Assembly: GCF_964355755.1 (NCBI RefSeq)
Contig: NC_092673.1
Coordinates: 25,425,001-25,489,000 of the forward strand
From: Antedon mediterranea
Taxonomy: Eukaryota; Echinodermata; Crinoidea; Comatulida; Antedonidae
Reading direction: 5' to 3'
DNA: 64,000 nt
Under the pieces are notes generated by a model. That model was not told where the DNA came from. It saw nothing but the letters and a program-made list of their open reading frames with translations, and did not search any database. Shown here piece by piece: positions 22,165 to 35,149 of this stretch (position 1 is the first letter of the stretch; each line of letters opens with the position of its first letter). A program made the translations under genes and the position numbers.

Positions 22165-25100
22165 ATGCAGGAGTGTTGTCGAATACTACTGGTTCTTTTT
22201 GCGTTGGTGTCATTATCTACAGCTTGTTTTTGGAGGACATGTCCTGTAGGGGGAAAACGAACAGCGTTTAGGCCCTTAAGACAGGTAAAGTTTAACAATT
22301 ATATTTTTTTTTAACTATTACTAATATTATAGTAACGTTTCATTAAGATTTTATTTTCTTTAAATTTAATGTTGAATAAATTGATTTGAAATGGCAACAA
22401 ACTGTATTATTTACTTGTTTTTAAGCTCTCGATTATTAATTTTTTCTTCGTCCATCAACTTCTTATGGTGAACTACAAATATATTTTTTATCTGATTAAT
22501 TATATTTCTAAAGAATTATGCCTTTTAAATGTTAAATTTGTTTATACATTTCTCTATGGATGAGAACGATCTTTTGCTAAGACTTCTTTAATTCTCATTG
22601 AATCTTGATAAATTAATTGTTTAGCATCATATCATACATCTGGTTCCACAGAAACATCTTAATTCTTCAAGCAATTACTTTATTATTATCTAATAATAAT
22701 CCTTTTTTGTATAAATCTCAATAGACTTGAAAACAAAAATATCTAATACCATCTTAACTTCAAGTATCACAAACAAAGACATCCAATCATAGAGATTAAA
22801 TGACGTAATTCAGTCTGTTATTTTGATTTATTGAATACAAACCCGTAATGAATATGAACGAATATCTCCCTCTACAACGATCATACAGTAAGTTGCTTGG
22901 AAATTGTTCTCTATTTATACCTTTTGATACAAAGCACTGTAAAAGCACGATACATAATGTAATATAATTTTATTTCGCACTCACCATCGATAACCGGTTA
23001 AAAGGCCAATGTACGGTTCTCGAGAAAATAATATTTCCGTCGTGGTCAAAAAAGGGTAGGAACGGAGATTTAAAAAAAAAACACGTTCTGCATAAAAGAA
23101 AGATTAGCCTTTATCTTGTAAAAGTACTACTAAATTTAGGAAGACGCTTTTCATTTTATGGTTGGTTGTTGCCGTCAGCTGCAGACACGATACTCAGTCT
23201 GACGATACGATACTTCAAGCTGTTCTTGTCGCCGATATCATAGAACCGTGCGAGATTCAACTGTTTATGGGTAACATTAGGTCTACCCTTATGATAGAGC
23301 GCATCATGCCAAAGTTATCGCTCGAACTGTCACTTGCCATTGTTCAACTCGTTCGCGTTACGCTTACAGACGTCCTTGCGTTGCGTCCATAGAACCAAGC
23401 TTTAAAGAGAAGAACATGTTTTGCGAACATGTTTTGTTGTTGTTAGGCCCACGTTTTCGGATGTACATTAGATAGTTACCAATAGGAATGTGGAGGCAGA
23501 GTAACATTAAGATGACATTAGAGTTCGTTTGGAGTCATAGCGTTTATGAATTCTGTGAAACTAGGTATATTTCCAGAATACTTGTCACGAATTATTATTC
23601 TAACATTCACAGCAAGAGCCTAACAGCACGATATATAAACAAAGGAAACAATTATTACGAGAAATTTTAAAATGTTAAACTAAATAACAACGACCGTAAT
23701 TCAGGTAGTATTATTAATCAATATTTTACACAAACAAAACAAGCTATATAAATTACGAGCACTAAAGAATCATATGGCAAATTATACCTGTAAGAGAAGA
23801 TAAACCATTTTCTTAACCTTTCAATAAGGTAATAATTCGCTTAAATGACGTACCTCATGTACTGAACTCTGTGGGCGTTCTTGATGGTAATGGGTAATGA
23901 AAATTGTGTGATGCTACATAACAATAATACTTTACAATACTGTTGTAACATCATGTTTTAATCAAAGCTTCATGGTGTGAAGATTCATTAAACCGCGTGA
24001 TGGATCGGTACATTGTCGGATCGTTTATAAATACAGTAGTAAAAAAATACACTTTTAGCGATCTCTGCCAATCTACCGTACATGATATTGATTAAACAAA
24101 CCTGGTAAATTATTGTTATAAATTATTTTCTAAGCGAAAAGCGATGTTAAGTTATTTCAATCACACGGGTGTGTTTTTACTTTTGTTACTATATTGTACA
24201 TTTCCGCGTACCGCGTTTCCATTTCGTGTTTTAAATTTCCCGCCCGCTATCTAACATTGACTAAAGTTCATAAACATGAGACGTTAGCCAAAATATAACA
24301 CTTCGACAAGGCCAAAATATTTTTATATCAAGCGGTTGGTATAATGTACATAATACATGATACAATGGTATACAATTACAAAGTGTACTTTTTTATTTAA
24401 GGGTATTTGAGGTAAAATATCTCGTTATATTCTAATTATATTACGTTACAGTGGATGCACTTGGTGGTAATGTTTGGTTTAACCGGTCATATGTCCTCAA
24501 TAGCCGACTGCACAAGAACACCCCATAAAATATACTACTATTATCAATGACTTTATGCTATAATAATGTTACCCAAGTCGGCTGTATAAAATTATATAGT
24601 TATTGACAAAAGCCTAAAGCGTAAGGTTACAAGTCATTATCCCCATAGCAATGTTGTTTCAGAAAATTATGATTGAACTTAATAGTCAGTTTTATCATGT
24701 TTTTTCGAGCTCGTCCTCTGGATAACCTTTTAAAATTCTCCTGACATGATTTTAAAAATATTGTTATTATGTATTATGGCCTAACATTATAACATAAAAA
24801 AAATGTATACGTCGCCTTCATAATCTTAACTGAACTGGGGATTGTCATTTTGTGTTGATACATACGGTATCAATAAAGCTTGGTTCCCACTAGGACGCAA
24901 CGCAAGAACGTAAGCCGCAACGCCAGGACGTAAGCCGCAACGGAAGGACGTAAGCCACGACGCAAGGACGTAAGCCGCAGCGCAAGGACGTAAGCCGCCA
25001 CGCAAGCAAATTGACCAATGAGTGCCTTTTAATAAATGTGTGTAACATCGTATTGACGGTTTCTAAAAATGTTCGTGCCATAAAGATTTTTAAGGGCACA

Positions 25101-28100
25101 TCACATGCACTGCAGACAATATAATAAAGTTACCGTAATATTGTCGAAGAGTGACGTCAATATTTGAGGGCAATATAGCTCCGGGAAATGTACCAAGGTT
25201 GATACTGTGATATATAAAAACAAATAAATAATGGTATTAATTAATTAAAACACATTATAGTGTTATTGCTTTAGTGGTTTACTGGCGCACGTGTCGGGCC
25301 GTAGAAAAATGGGCGTTTCCTAGCCTATGAGGGAGTATACGCGTGGCCTAATGAATCTTTCCCACGTATTGTTCAAAAGGTTGACCAAACACGGATGTAT
25401 TTGGCTTGCTTTGCTATTGTATTATATGTGGTTGTTGTAACAAAGGTTGATATCAAGATAGACTATATCAATCAAATCTATATTTTTAATCAACTTATTC
25501 AATGAAACCAATCCCACAGGGAAAATTAGCCACTGTTCGCTAAGATTTGTACCGCTAATTTATCGAAATGGGTCTTTTAATCACGCGTGCGTTGAATCGT
25601 TGATTAGCAAATGAAATTTAAGATATTATTTTGATATATATTTCCATACTTGTTTACGTTTAGCTGTTTTAGGCAATACAATCTTGTATTGTGTTTGTAG
25701 TTAAAGGTTACTTCGGGGATTAAGCTTTCCACTATCGACGTAACGTAACGCAATCTACGTAACGTAACAAAATGCCTTTCTAATAATTGTATTTCCTCCC
25801 GCCTGCGCGCGTGAAATCAAACCTTTGATGTTTGCAGCAGCACTGTTGCGTCATCGGTGGTATAGAGGAACTATACACTATTTATCATGCCTCGGAGTTT
25901 TATCTATAATTTCAAACATTAACGGAACTGAAGGCCCTAATTTTTCAAATGTTTTGATAACTTATTACTCTAACGACCAGTAAAATTAGGATATCTGTAG
26001 GCCTATTTATATATTACATTTTTAATTGTCTATGGTTTTCAACACTCTTATATTTTGAGCAGTGAACTTTTCTATCAAAATAAACTCTCGGTTACGTTTC
26101 AATTTGTTATTTAATTCACAAATGTAAATTCATTAAAGTATCGCAAAACGGCATGGACTGTACAGTAGGCTACTGTACATCATAACCAGCTGGTTTGTGG
26201 TTTATGAACGTGAATCTGGAAGCTTGGTTCCCATTAGTGACGCAACGTAACGTAATCTACGCAACGTAAGAAAATGCCCTTCCAATCTTAGGGTTTGCCC
26301 CCGCCTGCGTGAAATCAAATCTACGATGTTTGCAGTACTATTGCGTCGTCGGTTTCCACTTGTGACTACTCAATCCATCACTTTGCGTCAATACGTCGCT
26401 GCGTTGCCTTCTAGTGGGAACCACGCTTTAGCAAACAGCCTGAAAACAATTTGGGACCACATATAGTAAAATGTTTTTATATTACATGACAACCAATATT
26501 TATAGGAGTAAAGTATATAGTATTAGTAATTCACATTGTTTAGCAACTCTTGGGAGTGTCGTACGTAATGCTTATTAAAGCTTGGTTCCCACTAGGACGC
26601 AACGCAAGGACGTGAATTGACCAATCACAAGAGCGATGGATTATTCGAACTGACGCTTTTCTCAGTAGTCGACACGCTTGCGTTTCGTTTACGTCTTTGC
26701 GTTGCGTCCTAGTGAGAACCAAGTTTAAGCGTGGTTCCCACTATGCAGAAAAATATTGACGCAAAGTGCTGTATTGCGTAATCACAAGTAGGAACCGACG
26801 ACGCAACATTGCTGCAAACATCGCATGTTTGATTTCACGCAGGCTGGGGAAAACACAATTATCGGAAGGACATTTTCTTACGTTGCGAGGTTGCGTTACG
26901 TTGCGTCGCTAGTGGGAACCATGCTTTAGTAAAAATGATTTCACGTCAAATTGATGGCAAATAAGAATAAGATGCGTATACTACACAAGCAATGATTGAA
27001 AAGGATCTATGCGGTGACAGGATGTATAAATCAGTACGTCTATATAGATCGTAAAATGTGCTCATCAAATGTCAGGTCTTACTGTACCTGTTTACTCTAT
27101 TCAATTTTTACATTCATGAATAAAAAACGCTATATTCGTTAGAATATTAAATATAGGTCTATAAATTCTATAAAATGACTCATGATTCGATAACATTTGA
27201 TTCTTATCACTAAATTAGATAATAATTGTCTGATGATGTCATAACAAATGTGTATGTATTGAATGTGCAATTGGTATGTAGGTGATGGCTCTCCAAACGA
27301 TGGAGGCATTGGGCGTTTTGAGCTTTTTCGGAATATTTTCATACCTGTTTGGCACTGCCCATGGGCCCCCTTAGCCAGTAAAGCTTGGTTCTCACTAGAA
27401 CGTAACGCAAGGGCGTAAACGCAACGCAAGCGTTTTAACCAATGACAAGCGAAGTTATACTAGACAGTAAAGCTTGGTTCCCACTAGAACGTAACGCAAG
27501 GACGTAAACGCAACGCAAGCGTTTTAACCAATGACAAGCGAAGTTATAGACAGTTAGCAATCACAAGCGAATAAGCCATCGCTTGTGATTGGTCAATTCA
27601 ATTGCGTTGCGTTACGTCCTTGTGTTGCGTCGCTAGTGGGAACCACGCTTTAGCAATCACAAGCGAATAAGCCATCGCTTGTGATTAGTCAATTCACTTG
27701 CGTTGCATTACGTCCTTGTGTTGCGTCGCTAGTGGGAACCACGCTTAAGCGCTCACGCCATTGTGTGTACTCATTATTTGTCGGAGTACTGTACTTTTGT
27801 ATTCTTGGCGTTTTCGGTTTACAGTATAAAAAGTATACAGTAGTACTGTAAACAAAAAATATTTGGGGCAAAGGTCGAACTGTAATACGAGGGAACGAGT
27901 CTATGTTTGGTGGTAGAAGCAAGGACCTAAACCGCAACGCAAGCCAGTTGACCAATGACAACCGATAATAATCGCGCGCCTGAAGGTGATTGGTCAAATA
28001 ATTTTCGTTGCGCTTACGTCCTTGCGTTGATATGAATGAATAGAATATAGATAATCAAAACGCATAAGATACTATATTGTGTGGATATAGATTACGTATT

Positions 28101-31100
28101 ATACCCAAAAAATCGTTTATGTTAATTTTATGAGGAATACCATGTTAATGGATAGTTTATTGCATAGGTTATATTTGGTAAGGTATGAACGCTTGCAACA
28201 AAGTAGTCATTTAATTGATTTGTTGCAGTCGACATAGGCAAAATGTCTTATGGCAAAGAAACTTGTACAACAAGGGTATTGTTAGCTCAGTTTAATACTT
28301 TAAGTAAATGTCATGACATCGCATAATTCACACACGGCTTTATTCATAACAAAACAGTTTTTTTTTGTTCTTTAAAAGTATTAATTTTATTTTACTGTCT
28401 ACAGTACGTAAGGGCACATCGTAGCGGGCTGCTATTTGAATACTTCTTTGAACTACCTTGCGGCTCAGTGTGGTTTCGATTTAATTGCCGTAATACATAT
28501 GTATAATAGTTTTTGGAAGGCCGGTATTATATTCCAAAAGCATTTTATTATCTAGATACACATTTTCTTATAAACTATCCTGATAAACTGCTGACTATAC
28601 CTATTTACAAGACAAATCAGTTGCAAAAAAAGATAACATGTAATTAGTCGGTAGCCATGGACTTTCCTGCAGAATTTCCTGAAGATATCTGCCAATCCAA
28701 ACGTTTATTAATAAACTAAACAAACTAAACTAAATAATTATTATTCATAACGTATCTAATGTGTGTGATTTAATGTAATGCCGATGCACTTTCAATACAT
28801 AAAGGACGCAACAGAAGGTTCGAAACAGTCCTATCACATAAGTTGATGATGATTGTAATAATACTAAATTAATGTATGTGTCTAGTAATTAATTTTTTTT
28901 TATTTTAGCTTAAGTCATGATTTGAATAGGTGACTGATTTTATAATTATTTATGTGATACTTTATTTTAAATCTATAGACAAAATTGTAATTGTACGCAT
29001 TTCATCCTTTGCCTGCCTTACTGTAGGTTGTATTAAGTTTATGAATGAATGAATTTAACATTCATAAATTAAAAATATATAGGCCTATATATATATATAA
29101 TTATAAAGACATATTAAGAGAAATATTTAGGCATTGAGACCTATATATATGTGTGTTCATTAACCACAAGGGATCAGGCTGCAAAACCTTCAATCCATAT
29201 AATGGAAATGTTGAGATGTAAAAGAAATCTGAAAATACATTAAGGATATAGGCCTACACCCTAACGAGAGTCAAGAATGATAATGGAATTAAATACATCC
29301 CATCGGTGTGTTACATTTGAGTGTATGTCGGATGATGATAATTGCATGTTATTATTTGTGGTATGATAATATAATGATAACAATGCAATGCATACGGAAT
29401 ATTATTATACGATTTATCAAATAATACGTTGATAATTACATTAAAGTTACAATAATATATGATATATACATACACCATTTATATTGCGCCTTATCGAAAC
29501 ATTTCAAGGCGCATTGCAGATTAAAGCTATTAGTGTTAATAATAATGGTGGTGGACGAAGTTCATGATAGGGCACGATGACGAAGGCCCCTGGTATAGCA
29601 TTCCTCCAACACCGGGTAGTTGCATTGGACTGCTCATGCTCTGCGGCCCCTTGAGCTATGGGGCCCCTTGAGCTCTTGGGCCTCTTGGTTTGAGTTTGGT
29701 TCCCACTAGAACGCAACGCAAGGACGTATGCGCAACATAAGCGAGTTGACCAATGACAAGCCACTGTTCGAATCGTTTGTGACTGGTCAAATCACTTACG
29801 TTGCGTTAAGTTCCTGCGTTGCATCGCTAGTGGGAACCAAGCTTTAGCAGTGAGCGCCACTGATTATAAATATTATTGTACTGAAAATGTATTAATGATG
29901 TTATTATTAGTGATAGTATTTAAAATGTAATAGTATTTAAAATAATTTTATCAGGTAGTGGAGACACGTTTTACGGAATTTATAACTATAACAATTTATT
30001 TTCATTTAAAGTGTTAGTTAATGATGTAATAAAGGCGCCAGATATTTTTATCAGTAGTTAGTTGACATTTAAATCAATTGTACTTACAGATTGTAAAGAG
30101 AAAAGAAAATGGTCAAGAAATGAGTATTTATTGCCAAACAGTCATTCGTTTAATTGTTTTCAATTGTCTGGTTTTTTTAGACGAATACAGAAAACAGTTA
30201 AAACCATTGTGACAATTAATGTTTTACTGGTCTTTAAAAAAATAGAAAGAAAAACACAATCAACTGCTTATGTGTCTCCGGTTGATTCTATTTGAAAATG
30301 TTTCTAACAATTCTAATATCAATCATAATGATTCAATCCATCAAACTATTCGACATGACATGCAGTAGATACCCTAGGCTCCTTTGGAATACTGTACCCT
30401 AATGCAAGGGAATACCAATATTAAATAGACACTCTCGTTAACGAGCATGGAGCAATGCGTTCGTTTTAAAAATATGATTTAAGACGATGTCGATTATTTA
30501 AACATCTTCTATTATTTAAATTAAACTGTATTATATTTATTAAATTGGGAAAAGGTGATTTAATAAATGGACTTATTTGTATTTCTTTTTTTTTTCGCAG
30601 TGTCCAAAATGTGGACCATTTGAAGGTGGACAGTGTGTAGGGCCTTTATTATGCTGTGGTGAATCATTTGGTTGTCATTTAGCCACGCCAGATACACTGG
30701 TCTGTTCCGAAGAAAGTCGTCTTTCTACACCTTGTACTGGACTAGAGTTGCAATCAAGTTGTCGATCTGTAGAGGGCGGAAGTTGTGCTACAAGTTATAT
30801 TTGTTGTAATGAAGGTAATGAAGGCGGGATATTTAATTTGAAATAAAATAGTGTGTATAGTTTTTCGTTTTAGTTTATTCATGAACATTTACATATAGGT
30901 CTATAGTTTATTAATCATTATTTTAAGGAATTATCGGTGAATGACGTCACGAATTTTGCTGCAGTTATGCTGTGCTGTAGCTAAGTACGGCTCTCAGAAT
31001 CGGTACCACGGACGATCACTGCACCAGGCGCCCATTTCAAGAAACCCTGAATCCTTACTTTTTTAGCCTAGGCCTAACCCACCTAACATTTAAAAAATCA

Positions 31101-32265
31101 AAAGTAGTCTAGGCTAGGCCTACTATATAATGCTACTACAGACCTGAAATAAACTGAACGCTGTAAATAAGGTATACCTACAAACTCTCTAATCTAGCTC
31201 TACTGGAGGTTTGGCTGTGTTACGGCCTGGTCAGCCTCGCTCGGAAGCCCATCCTCTCTACCACCCCTGCTAGGCTCTACCCGCAAGCTAGCCTATGGCC
31301 TAAGACTTTTTATTTTTTAGATCTTACTAGCTTTTTAACTTACGTTTTACGTAGATGAACATCACTATATGCTAGTCATTCACAATCACATTTTAAACAG
31401 GGCCTATTATGCTATAATATTTTCCAAGAAGATTTATTTTCAGCAGCAGACGATAATTGACACGATTAAACGTCGTAAACGTCACGAATAATTTATTCAT
31501 GCGTATTTTTGTGAGAAATGGGCGGAGCAACTAAAAATTATATAGAGAGACGCACGTTGCCTGGGGTAAAGCTTGGTTCCCACTAGAACGTAACCGTACG
31601 CAAGGACGTGTACGCAAGGACGTAAACGCAACGCAAGCGTTTTAACCCATGACAAGCGAAGTTATAGACAGGTAGCAATCACAAGCAAATAAGCCATCGC
31701 TTGTAATTGGTCAATTCACTTGCGTTTCGTCGCTAGTGGGAACCACGCTTTAGGGATGAAGTCACGTGTTGCGAAGGGTTTATGGCGGTTTACACGTTTT
31801 AAAACGAAACTCATTTAATAACATTACGGAATGGTAAAACGACGAGGATCGACTGACAATCGTAAACCGCAACGCAAGCGAATTGACCAATCAAAAGTGA
31901 TGGATTATTCGAACTCGTGATTGGTCATTTCACTTCGTTGTTGCATCAAAGAAAGTGGGAACAAACCTTATTAAGTTTTAAAACATGCGCAGCGCAAGAG
32001 CATAATTTGACCAATCACGACGCGATTGATCATCTATCGCGTCGTGATTGGTAAACGTTGCGTTGCATCCTAGTAGGGAACCAAGCTTCATAGCGTCTTT
32101 CTGAAATACGACGTCTTTCTAATAAGTGTTTTTTGTATTTTATTTACAGATACGTGTGCCATAGATTATTCTTGTGAGAGTGGTAGAATATCAAACTCAC
32201 ATTTACCACAGGAAACGTCAGCAAATCGTCAACTTTGGGACGCGTTTGTTAACGCAAACAACTAA
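22165..32265 (+). CDS. Vasopressin/oxytocin-type neurohormone-neurophysin precursor
   Basis: Complete three-exon gene, 149 aa. Exons are 22165-22284, 30601-30814 and 32150-32265 (stop TAA 32263-32265), total 450 nt. Intron 1 is phase 0 and intron 2 phase 1, both GT-AG. Residues 1-20 form a signal peptide with a hydrophobic core (ILLVLFALVSLS). The hormone follows at residues 21-29, CFWRTCPVG, with Gly30 as amide donor and Lys-Arg 31-32 as the cleavage site. Residues 41 on are neurophysin. All 14 conserved cysteines are visible (CPKC, QC, LCC, GC, VC, PC, SC, SC, ICC, TC, SC). Neurophysin carries the hormone through the secretory pathway. The ring Cys1-Cys6, Pro7 and Gly9 are canonical; Trp3, Arg4 and Thr5 are unusual. 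Intron 1 spans 8.3 kb and is rich in MITEs. Confidence 0.96.
23330..23402. mobile_element. MITE family 1, 3' fragment
   Basis: CACTTGCCATTGTTCAAC, then ACGTCCTTGCGTTGCGTCC and AGAACCAAGCTTTA, matching the right end of family 1. In neurophysin intron 1. Confidence 0.65.
24877..25035. mobile_element. MITE family 1 copy with internal 18-bp minisatellite
   Basis: Begins TAAAGCTTGGTTCCCACTAG. The subterminal motif has expanded into about six 18-bp units of the form CGCAAGGACGTAAGCCGC (about 24895-25003). It then reads AAGCAAATTGACCAATGA, where the right half breaks off. Confidence 0.8.
25722..25860. mobile_element. MITE family 1, subtype B fragment
   Basis: Reads ATTAAGCTTTCCACTATCGA, ACGTAACGTAACGCAATC, then CGCGTGAAATCAAACC and GTTTGCAGCAGCACTG. 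It is subtype B in reverse order relative to 26728-26928, and its far end is lost. Confidence 0.65.
26221..26430. mobile_element. MITE family 1, subtype B, full copy
   Basis: About 210 bp between AAGCTTGGTTCCCATTAG and CTTCTAGTGGGAACCACGCT, with the subtype B interior (CCTGCGTGAAATCAAATC, GATGTTTGCAGTACTATTGC). No coding capacity. Confidence 0.85.
26577..26727. mobile_element. MITE family 1, subtype A, full copy
   Basis: About 151 bp between TTAAAGCTTGGTTCCCACTA and CTAGTGAGAACCAAGTTTAA, with the subtype A interior (GACCAATCACAAGAGCGATG). Directly abuts the next copy. Confidence 0.85.
26728..26928. mobile_element. MITE family 1, subtype B, full copy
   Basis: About 200 bp between GCGTGGTTCCCACTATG and CGCTAGTGGGAACCATGCTT. 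It is inserted end to end with the subtype A copy just before it, suggesting a preferred target in the element ends. Confidence 0.85.
27378..27750. mobile_element. MITE family 1, nested or tandem cluster of copies
   Basis: Two left ends (27380 and 27471) and two right ends (about 27650 and 27750), all of type GGTTCCCACTAG, with repeated AATCACAAGCGAATAAGCC blocks. It is best read as copies inserted into each other or duplicated by unequal exchange. Confidence 0.8.
27918..28030. mobile_element. MITE family 1 fragment lacking clear ends
   Basis: Interior of subtype A: AACGCAAGCCAGTTGACCA and TTACGTCCTTGCGTTG. The terminal GGTTCCCACTAG blocks are absent. Confidence 0.55.
29692..29848. mobile_element. 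MITE family 1, subtype A, full copy
   Basis: Ends GTTTGGTTCCCACTAGAAC and GCTAGTGGGAACCAAGCTTT. Interior CGAGTTGACCAATGACAAG. About 157 bp, in neurophysin intron 1. Confidence 0.85.
31566..31754. mobile_element. MITE family 1, subtype A, full copy
   Basis: TAAAGCTTGGTTCCCACTAG at the left and GCTAGTGGGAACCACGCTTTA at the right, about 188 bp. It lies between neurophysin exons 2 and 3. Confidence 0.85.
31858..32093. mobile_element. MITE family 1, two degraded copies
   Basis: 31858-31972 has AAACCGCAACGCAAGCGAAT and ends AAGTGGGAACAAACCTTA. 31985-32093 has AGCGCAAGAGCATAATTTGA and ends AGTAGGGAACCAAGCTT. Both have lost one terminal block. The second ends only 56 bp before neurophysin exon 3. 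Confidence 0.65.
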
Positions 32266-33277
32266 CTTTGTGAAACACATGTAATTATTTTTAATGTATG
32301 CTTATTAAAACGCAAATTAATGAAACCTTATTTTTTTTAACGCTTTTGTCTAAACACAATAAGCAGCTTTTCAATGTCGGTCGGATGATTAAAAAATCTT
32401 CATGCGATTTTGGGGAAATTCGTCAAATTTGCCCAAACATGTCAAAGCTAACCTTTAATGGTCCACATCTATAATTCATAACAGAGCGAATTTCAGAGCA
32501 AATTCCCGACCTTTAATTTTATATATAAATATAAGTTAGCCTATAAATTGAAGGCAATGTTTTGTGGTTCTTAAAAAAGCTGTTTTCAAAGCTTAAAAGC
32601 AGTCCAAGCACGCAGTTGCGCATCATTAAGTATTTGAAAGTTATTGATAATAAAAGGCAAAGCAAGTACAATATAAAGTTAAAATTATATGTATGTATGA
32701 GTGTTATCAGAGCTACATTAGACCAGGGAATTTTATTCTTTCCCGACTACAAATAAGCCTACCGTCGATATCGATCCGTTGGATACAAATAGGCCTAATC
32801 TGCAACACCGATCTTGTTTTGAGCGGCGATTCCTGCCGATGTTAGAATATAAACTTTGGTGTATAAAGAAATGTATTAGGAACATCGCTTTAATATTATT
32901 TTAATATTTATATTTAATTTCACTGGGCATTGATAGCTTAAGAACACGTGTAATGCACATTACTGCATAACTTTGAACTAGGTAATTCTTACGCCATACA
33001 ATTAGGATAAAACCTGATTTATATGAAATGTAATCGATATTGTGTTCAGAAATATTATTTATGATTATAGTACTACATTCAATATTGGAATTAATAATAA
33101 ATCTTTAAAAAATAGCTTTAAACATCAAGTGTCTGTATTGGATTTTATTCGTTGTTTGTATTTATACATATTTACAGTACTGATAAAACTGAAGAAAAAT
33201 ATAATATTAAATCAAGCAATGAAAAAAAAGGTGGTGATATACAGGATGTCACACCACGCGTGTACCCATATTTGTGT

Positions 33278-33451
33278 TTAATGCTCTGTCTACACATGGA
33301 GAAATAATTTCTCCATGGTCTACACTATCAAACTAGTTTGACAAACAAAGTGTGATGTGCCCAAATGTGGTAGTGATATGACATCCTCATATCCATATGG
33401 GCACATAACATTTTTTTGTCCCATAAAGTGTGATAGTGTAGACAGAGCTTA
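33278..33451. mobile_element. MITE family 2 copy with palindromic insertion in its left end
   Basis: Left end reads GCTCTGTCTACAC, then a 23-bp palindrome-like block (CATGGAGAAATAATTTCTCC and on), then GTCTACACTATCAAACTAG. Right end GATAGTGTAGACAGAGCTTA. The inserted block splits the terminal repeat and duplicates TCTACA. Confidence 0.8.
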
Positions 33452-33581
33452 ACACTATCAAATTAGTTTGACAAAAAAGTGTCATGTCAAAATATGGTAT
33501 TGATATGACATAATCATGTCCATATATGGGCATATCACATTTATTTGTCACATTAAGTTTGATAGTGTAGACTGAGCTTAA
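33449..33581. mobile_element. MITE family 2 copy, abutting the previous one
   Basis: Starts directly at ACACTATCAAATTAG, sharing the AGCTTA of the copy before it, and ends GATAGTGTAGACTGAGCTTA. Its outermost left bases are lost. Confidence 0.8.
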
Positions 33582-35149
33582 AATGCATTTTGATGCTACC
33601 AAGGAGCAATTTCTGGTCAGCCTAATTTCTCTCAACTCCAAATACGAGGTGGCCTTACTGTCAATAATTAAATATTGTGGATATACAACCGAATCAAACA
33701 ACCATAAATCAAATAATAATAATAATAATAATAATATATTTAACTAATTAATGAATCTATCAATTAGTTATTGGAACATGATAATTAGTTTAACTCTAAC
33801 AATCATCAGTAAATAAAAAGAGGCACTTCCTACTTGCTTTTTGCAAGAAAATAGGGTTAAATGGAGGGCACTGGTTGCCAAAATATTAGACATCTTTACA
33901 TATTCATAGAAAAATTAACAAATGAATTAACCAATCGCCTTATTGATGAAATAAGAAAACGAATGCAACAGAGCAACGTCTCATTTCAACACTTTACAAC
34001 CATATTCCTATGTTGTGTGACTGAAGTACTGATGTGTAAAAATTAAAAATACCAAAATACTAATTCACACACAGTTTTAATTATTGTATGTCTCGCTTTT
34101 ACGTATGCTTTATGTCCAGTGAACGATGTACCAAAACAAGAATCACTGGGTTTACACATATAAGCTATGTTAATGCAGTGTTTTCAAGAGCGGCTTTTTT
34201 GAATAAGTGCATCAAATGTACGTGCATTAAATAAATCATGGTAAAGGAAAAACAATGACATTGTTCTATGCTTTATCCGCATATATACCCATGTATATAA
34301 TTATGACATTGATTACATACTGAATTATATTAAATCAGTTTTTAAATTACACAAACACAAAACATGGCTGTTTTTCAAAGATATGGCAATCCTGCATATT
34401 TCAAATAATAAGCAAATTTGCAAATGAAAGGTTACCGACGTTTAATTTTGTTCAATTTCATTCCTTCTTAATGGTTATGAATGATGTCAATATCATCCAG
34501 GTAGTATTAAATATATTATCTCAAAATATGCATTCAATTAAATTGAATAGAATTGCTGTACATCATACCACTTTGAAGTTACTTTTAAATATCATAATAT
34601 TGCATTGGTGCACAGCTAACTAAACAAAAAGTTACTTAATTTAAGTAAAATTCTAGATAGCATAAATACAACTTTTTAACTCAACAACATAAAATGTTAT
34701 TATACAAAACATAATATTAATTCTTATTTCAATTCGATAAACATTGCTAGAATCAATGTAAACAGTTATGTAAAGAGCCAATGATATTGAAATTAAAAGG
34801 GAAGGTGAAAAAGGCTCAGATATTTGTATCCTAATTTTAGGATAACAAACCTTTGAAAACAGTTAATCTGCAGAAGCCTGGAACCAACAGCAGTTCATCA
34901 CAACTGAAAGGAACTACTATAGTTGTGTTAGCACAACCATGTTGCATTGAGTAACTGAAAAGATCCAAGGTACAAGTGCTTTTGTGGCAGTCATCAGAAA
35001 TTATGCTAAAAAACACAAACTTCTTAAACAATCTAATTACTATTCTTATAACAATGTATACGCATTAACAAAAACAATGTCGCTGCACCATTTTGTAGAC
35101 CAGGAAGAACGTTCTACGCACAAAACAACATCTAGCATAGCAGACAGGT

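Larger units (their letters stand above)
32266..35149. other. Spacer between neurophysin gene and HMG20-like gene
   Basis: No supported coding exon on either strand. It is AT-rich, with two adjacent family 2 MITEs (33278-33581) and a short AAT run near 33711-33735. The 3' ends of the neurophysin gene (plus) and the HMG20-like gene (minus) face each other across this spacer. Confidence 0.55.
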
